Assembly: GCA_016295895.1 (NCBI GenBank)
Contig: JAEDKI010000034.1
Span: 1 to 13,784 of the forward strand
Reading direction: 5' to 3'
Length of the DNA stretch: 13,784 nt
Source of the DNA: Clostridiaceae bacterium
GTDB lineage: Bacteria; Bacillota; Clostridia; Oscillospirales; Acutalibacteraceae
The notes below the pieces were generated by a model. It ran no database searches, was not told where the DNA came from, and was given only the letters and a program-made list of their open reading frames with translations. Positions 12,983-13,784 of this stretch are shown here, one piece after another (within the stretch, counting starts at the first letter, position 1; each line of letters begins with the position of its first letter). The position numbers and the translations under genes were made by a program.

Positions 12983-13784
12983 ATGCCCCTTGACGGAATA
13001 ACTCTGAATCTGTTAACAAAAGAGCTTTCACAATATATAATCGGAAGCAGAGTCGAAAAAATACACCAGCCCTCAAAAGATGAGCTGGTGTTCCATTTGC
13101 GCACCCGTGAGGGCGCATACCGCCTGCTTGTTTCGGCTTCGGCAAACAGCCCGAGGCTTCATCTGATATCGGGTGCTCCCGAGAATCCTGCTTCACCACC
13201 CATGCTCTGTATGCTGTTCAGAAAGCATCTGACAGGCGCAACCATAACGGAAATCCGTCAGCTCGGGCTTGACCGTGTAGTGTTTCTTGACTTTTCGGGA
13301 ACAAACGAGATTGGCGACAGCGTAAATTTCACTCTCTGCGTTGAAATCATGGCAAAGCACAGCAATATAATTCTGATCAACGGCGACGGAAACATCGTTG
13401 ACTCTGTAAAGCGAGTTGACTTTACACAGTCTTCGGTTCGTCAGATTCTCCCATCTCTGAAATACGAGCTTCCGCCCCGTCAGAACAAGCTTAATCTGAC
13501 CGAAACCGACCCTGAAACGGTCGCAAAAGCGGTTGAGAACTGCACCGGAAAGCGTCTTTCGGGAGCAATATTAGAAACCGTTGAGGGCGCTTCTCCCTTG
13601 ATATGTCGGGAGATTGCGGCGTTTGCCTGCGGAGATGACATCGCCGTTTCCGAAATGAACGGTTTTAACCGTGAACGGCTCGTTCAGAAGCTTTGCGAAC
13701 TGCGTGAAGCTTTGCTCGGCGGCAACGGTAAGCCGACCATGCTGATGCGTGATTCCGTAAAGCCTTTTGACTTTACATTTATGG
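12983..13784 (+). CDS. rqcH: RqcH-type NFACT protein, N-terminal part (cut by the window end)
   Basis: The open frame runs from ATG at 12983 to the last base without a stop, 267 complete codons, so only the N-terminal half of an approximately 570-residue protein is present. It begins MPLDGITLNLLTKELSQYI, then GSRVEKIHQPSKDELVFHLR, the typical NFACT-N opening. Further family features are SANSPRLHL (52-60), MLFRKHLTGATITEI (76-90), QLGLDRVVFLDF (92-103) and EIMAKHSNIILI (120-131). RqcH binds stalled 50S subunits carrying peptidyl-tRNA and drives C-terminal alanine tailing; older annotations call it fibronectin-binding protein A. GAGG is 8 bases before the ATG, which is 12 bases after the NIF3 stop; same operon. 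Confidence 0.93.
   Translation, partial: MPLDGITLNLLTKELSQYIIGSRVEKIHQPSKDELVFHLRTREGAYRLLVSASANSPRLHLISGAPENPASPPMLCMLFRKHLTGATITEIRQLGLDRVVFLDFSGTNEIGDSVNFTLCVEIMAKHSNIILINGDGNIVDSVKRVDFTQSSVRQILPSLKYELPPRQNKLNLTETDPETVAKAVENCTGKRLSGAILETVEGASPLICREIAAFACGDDIAVSEMNGFNRERLVQKLCELREALLGGNGKPTMLMRDSVKPFDFTFM

Noticed and set aside
12981..13199. 72-codon minus-strand frame inside rqcH
   Set aside because: It is antisense to the clear NFACT-N coding region, with no ribosome site or similarity.
1..13784. Mobile element, prophage, defence island or CRISPR array
   Set aside because: No transposase, integrase, direct-repeat array or phage gene is visible; all sizeable frames are core or metabolic genes, and the tRNA shows no duplicated 3' end that would mark an attachment site within the window.

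Overview
This window reads as a chromosomal segment of a Gram-positive anaerobe, most likely a gut clostridium of the Ruminococcaceae/Oscillospiraceae type. The evidence is the phoH-ybeY-dgkA-era-yqzL-recO cluster, which is a Firmicutes gene order; the trmK-NIF3 pair and an RqcH-type NFACT gene; strong AGGAGG-type ribosome binding sites; consensus sigma-A promoters; and FeoAB iron uptake beside a hybrid-cluster-associated DUF1858 protein. The species cannot be named from sequence alone. No mobile element, phage gene, CRISPR array or rRNA was seen.

Layout from left to right. (1) A tRNA-Arg(CCG) on the minus strand with its own promoter. (2) A minus-strand catabolic operon read right to left: GPH-family sugar:cation symporter, YibE/F membrane protein, class II aldolase (IolJ-like), and 5-dehydro-2-deoxygluconokinase (IolC). 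It ends at a long hairpin next to the tRNA promoter. (3) A minus-strand housekeeping operon: phoH, ybeY, dgkA, era, a small yqzL-like gene and recO. Overlapping or near-abutting starts and stops link phoH to era. A sigma-A-like promoter lies upstream of phoH. (4) The ferrous iron uptake operon feoA-feoB, also minus strand, with a near-consensus promoter, an operator-like sequence at the transcription start and a strong terminator after feoB. (5) A divergent plus-strand operon: DUF1858 protein, trmK, a NIF3-family protein and rqcH, the last cut by the window edge.

How the genes work together. IolC and IolJ carry out the last two committed steps of myo-inositol breakdown: phosphorylation of 5-dehydro-2-deoxy-D-gluconate, then aldol cleavage to DHAP and malonate semialdehyde. 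The adjacent symporter probably imports the polyol or sugar. The earlier enzymes (IolG, IolE, IolD, IolB) are not here, so the pathway must be split or used differently. PhoH, YbeY and Era belong to RNA and ribosome quality and maturation, DgkA to lipid-carrier or diacylglycerol phosphorylation, and RecO to recombinational repair. FeoA and FeoB import Fe(II). TrmK modifies tRNA A22, and RqcH rescues stalled 50S subunits.

Two genes here are easily missed: the 53-codon yqzL-like gene overlapping the start of recO out of frame, and the 3'-truncated rqcH at the right edge. I found no clearly novel system. The most interesting points are the YibE/F gene inside a partial inositol operon, the overlap of yqzL with recO, the absence of pgpH and cdd from the conserved era cluster, and the compact feo/DUF1858 divergent control region.
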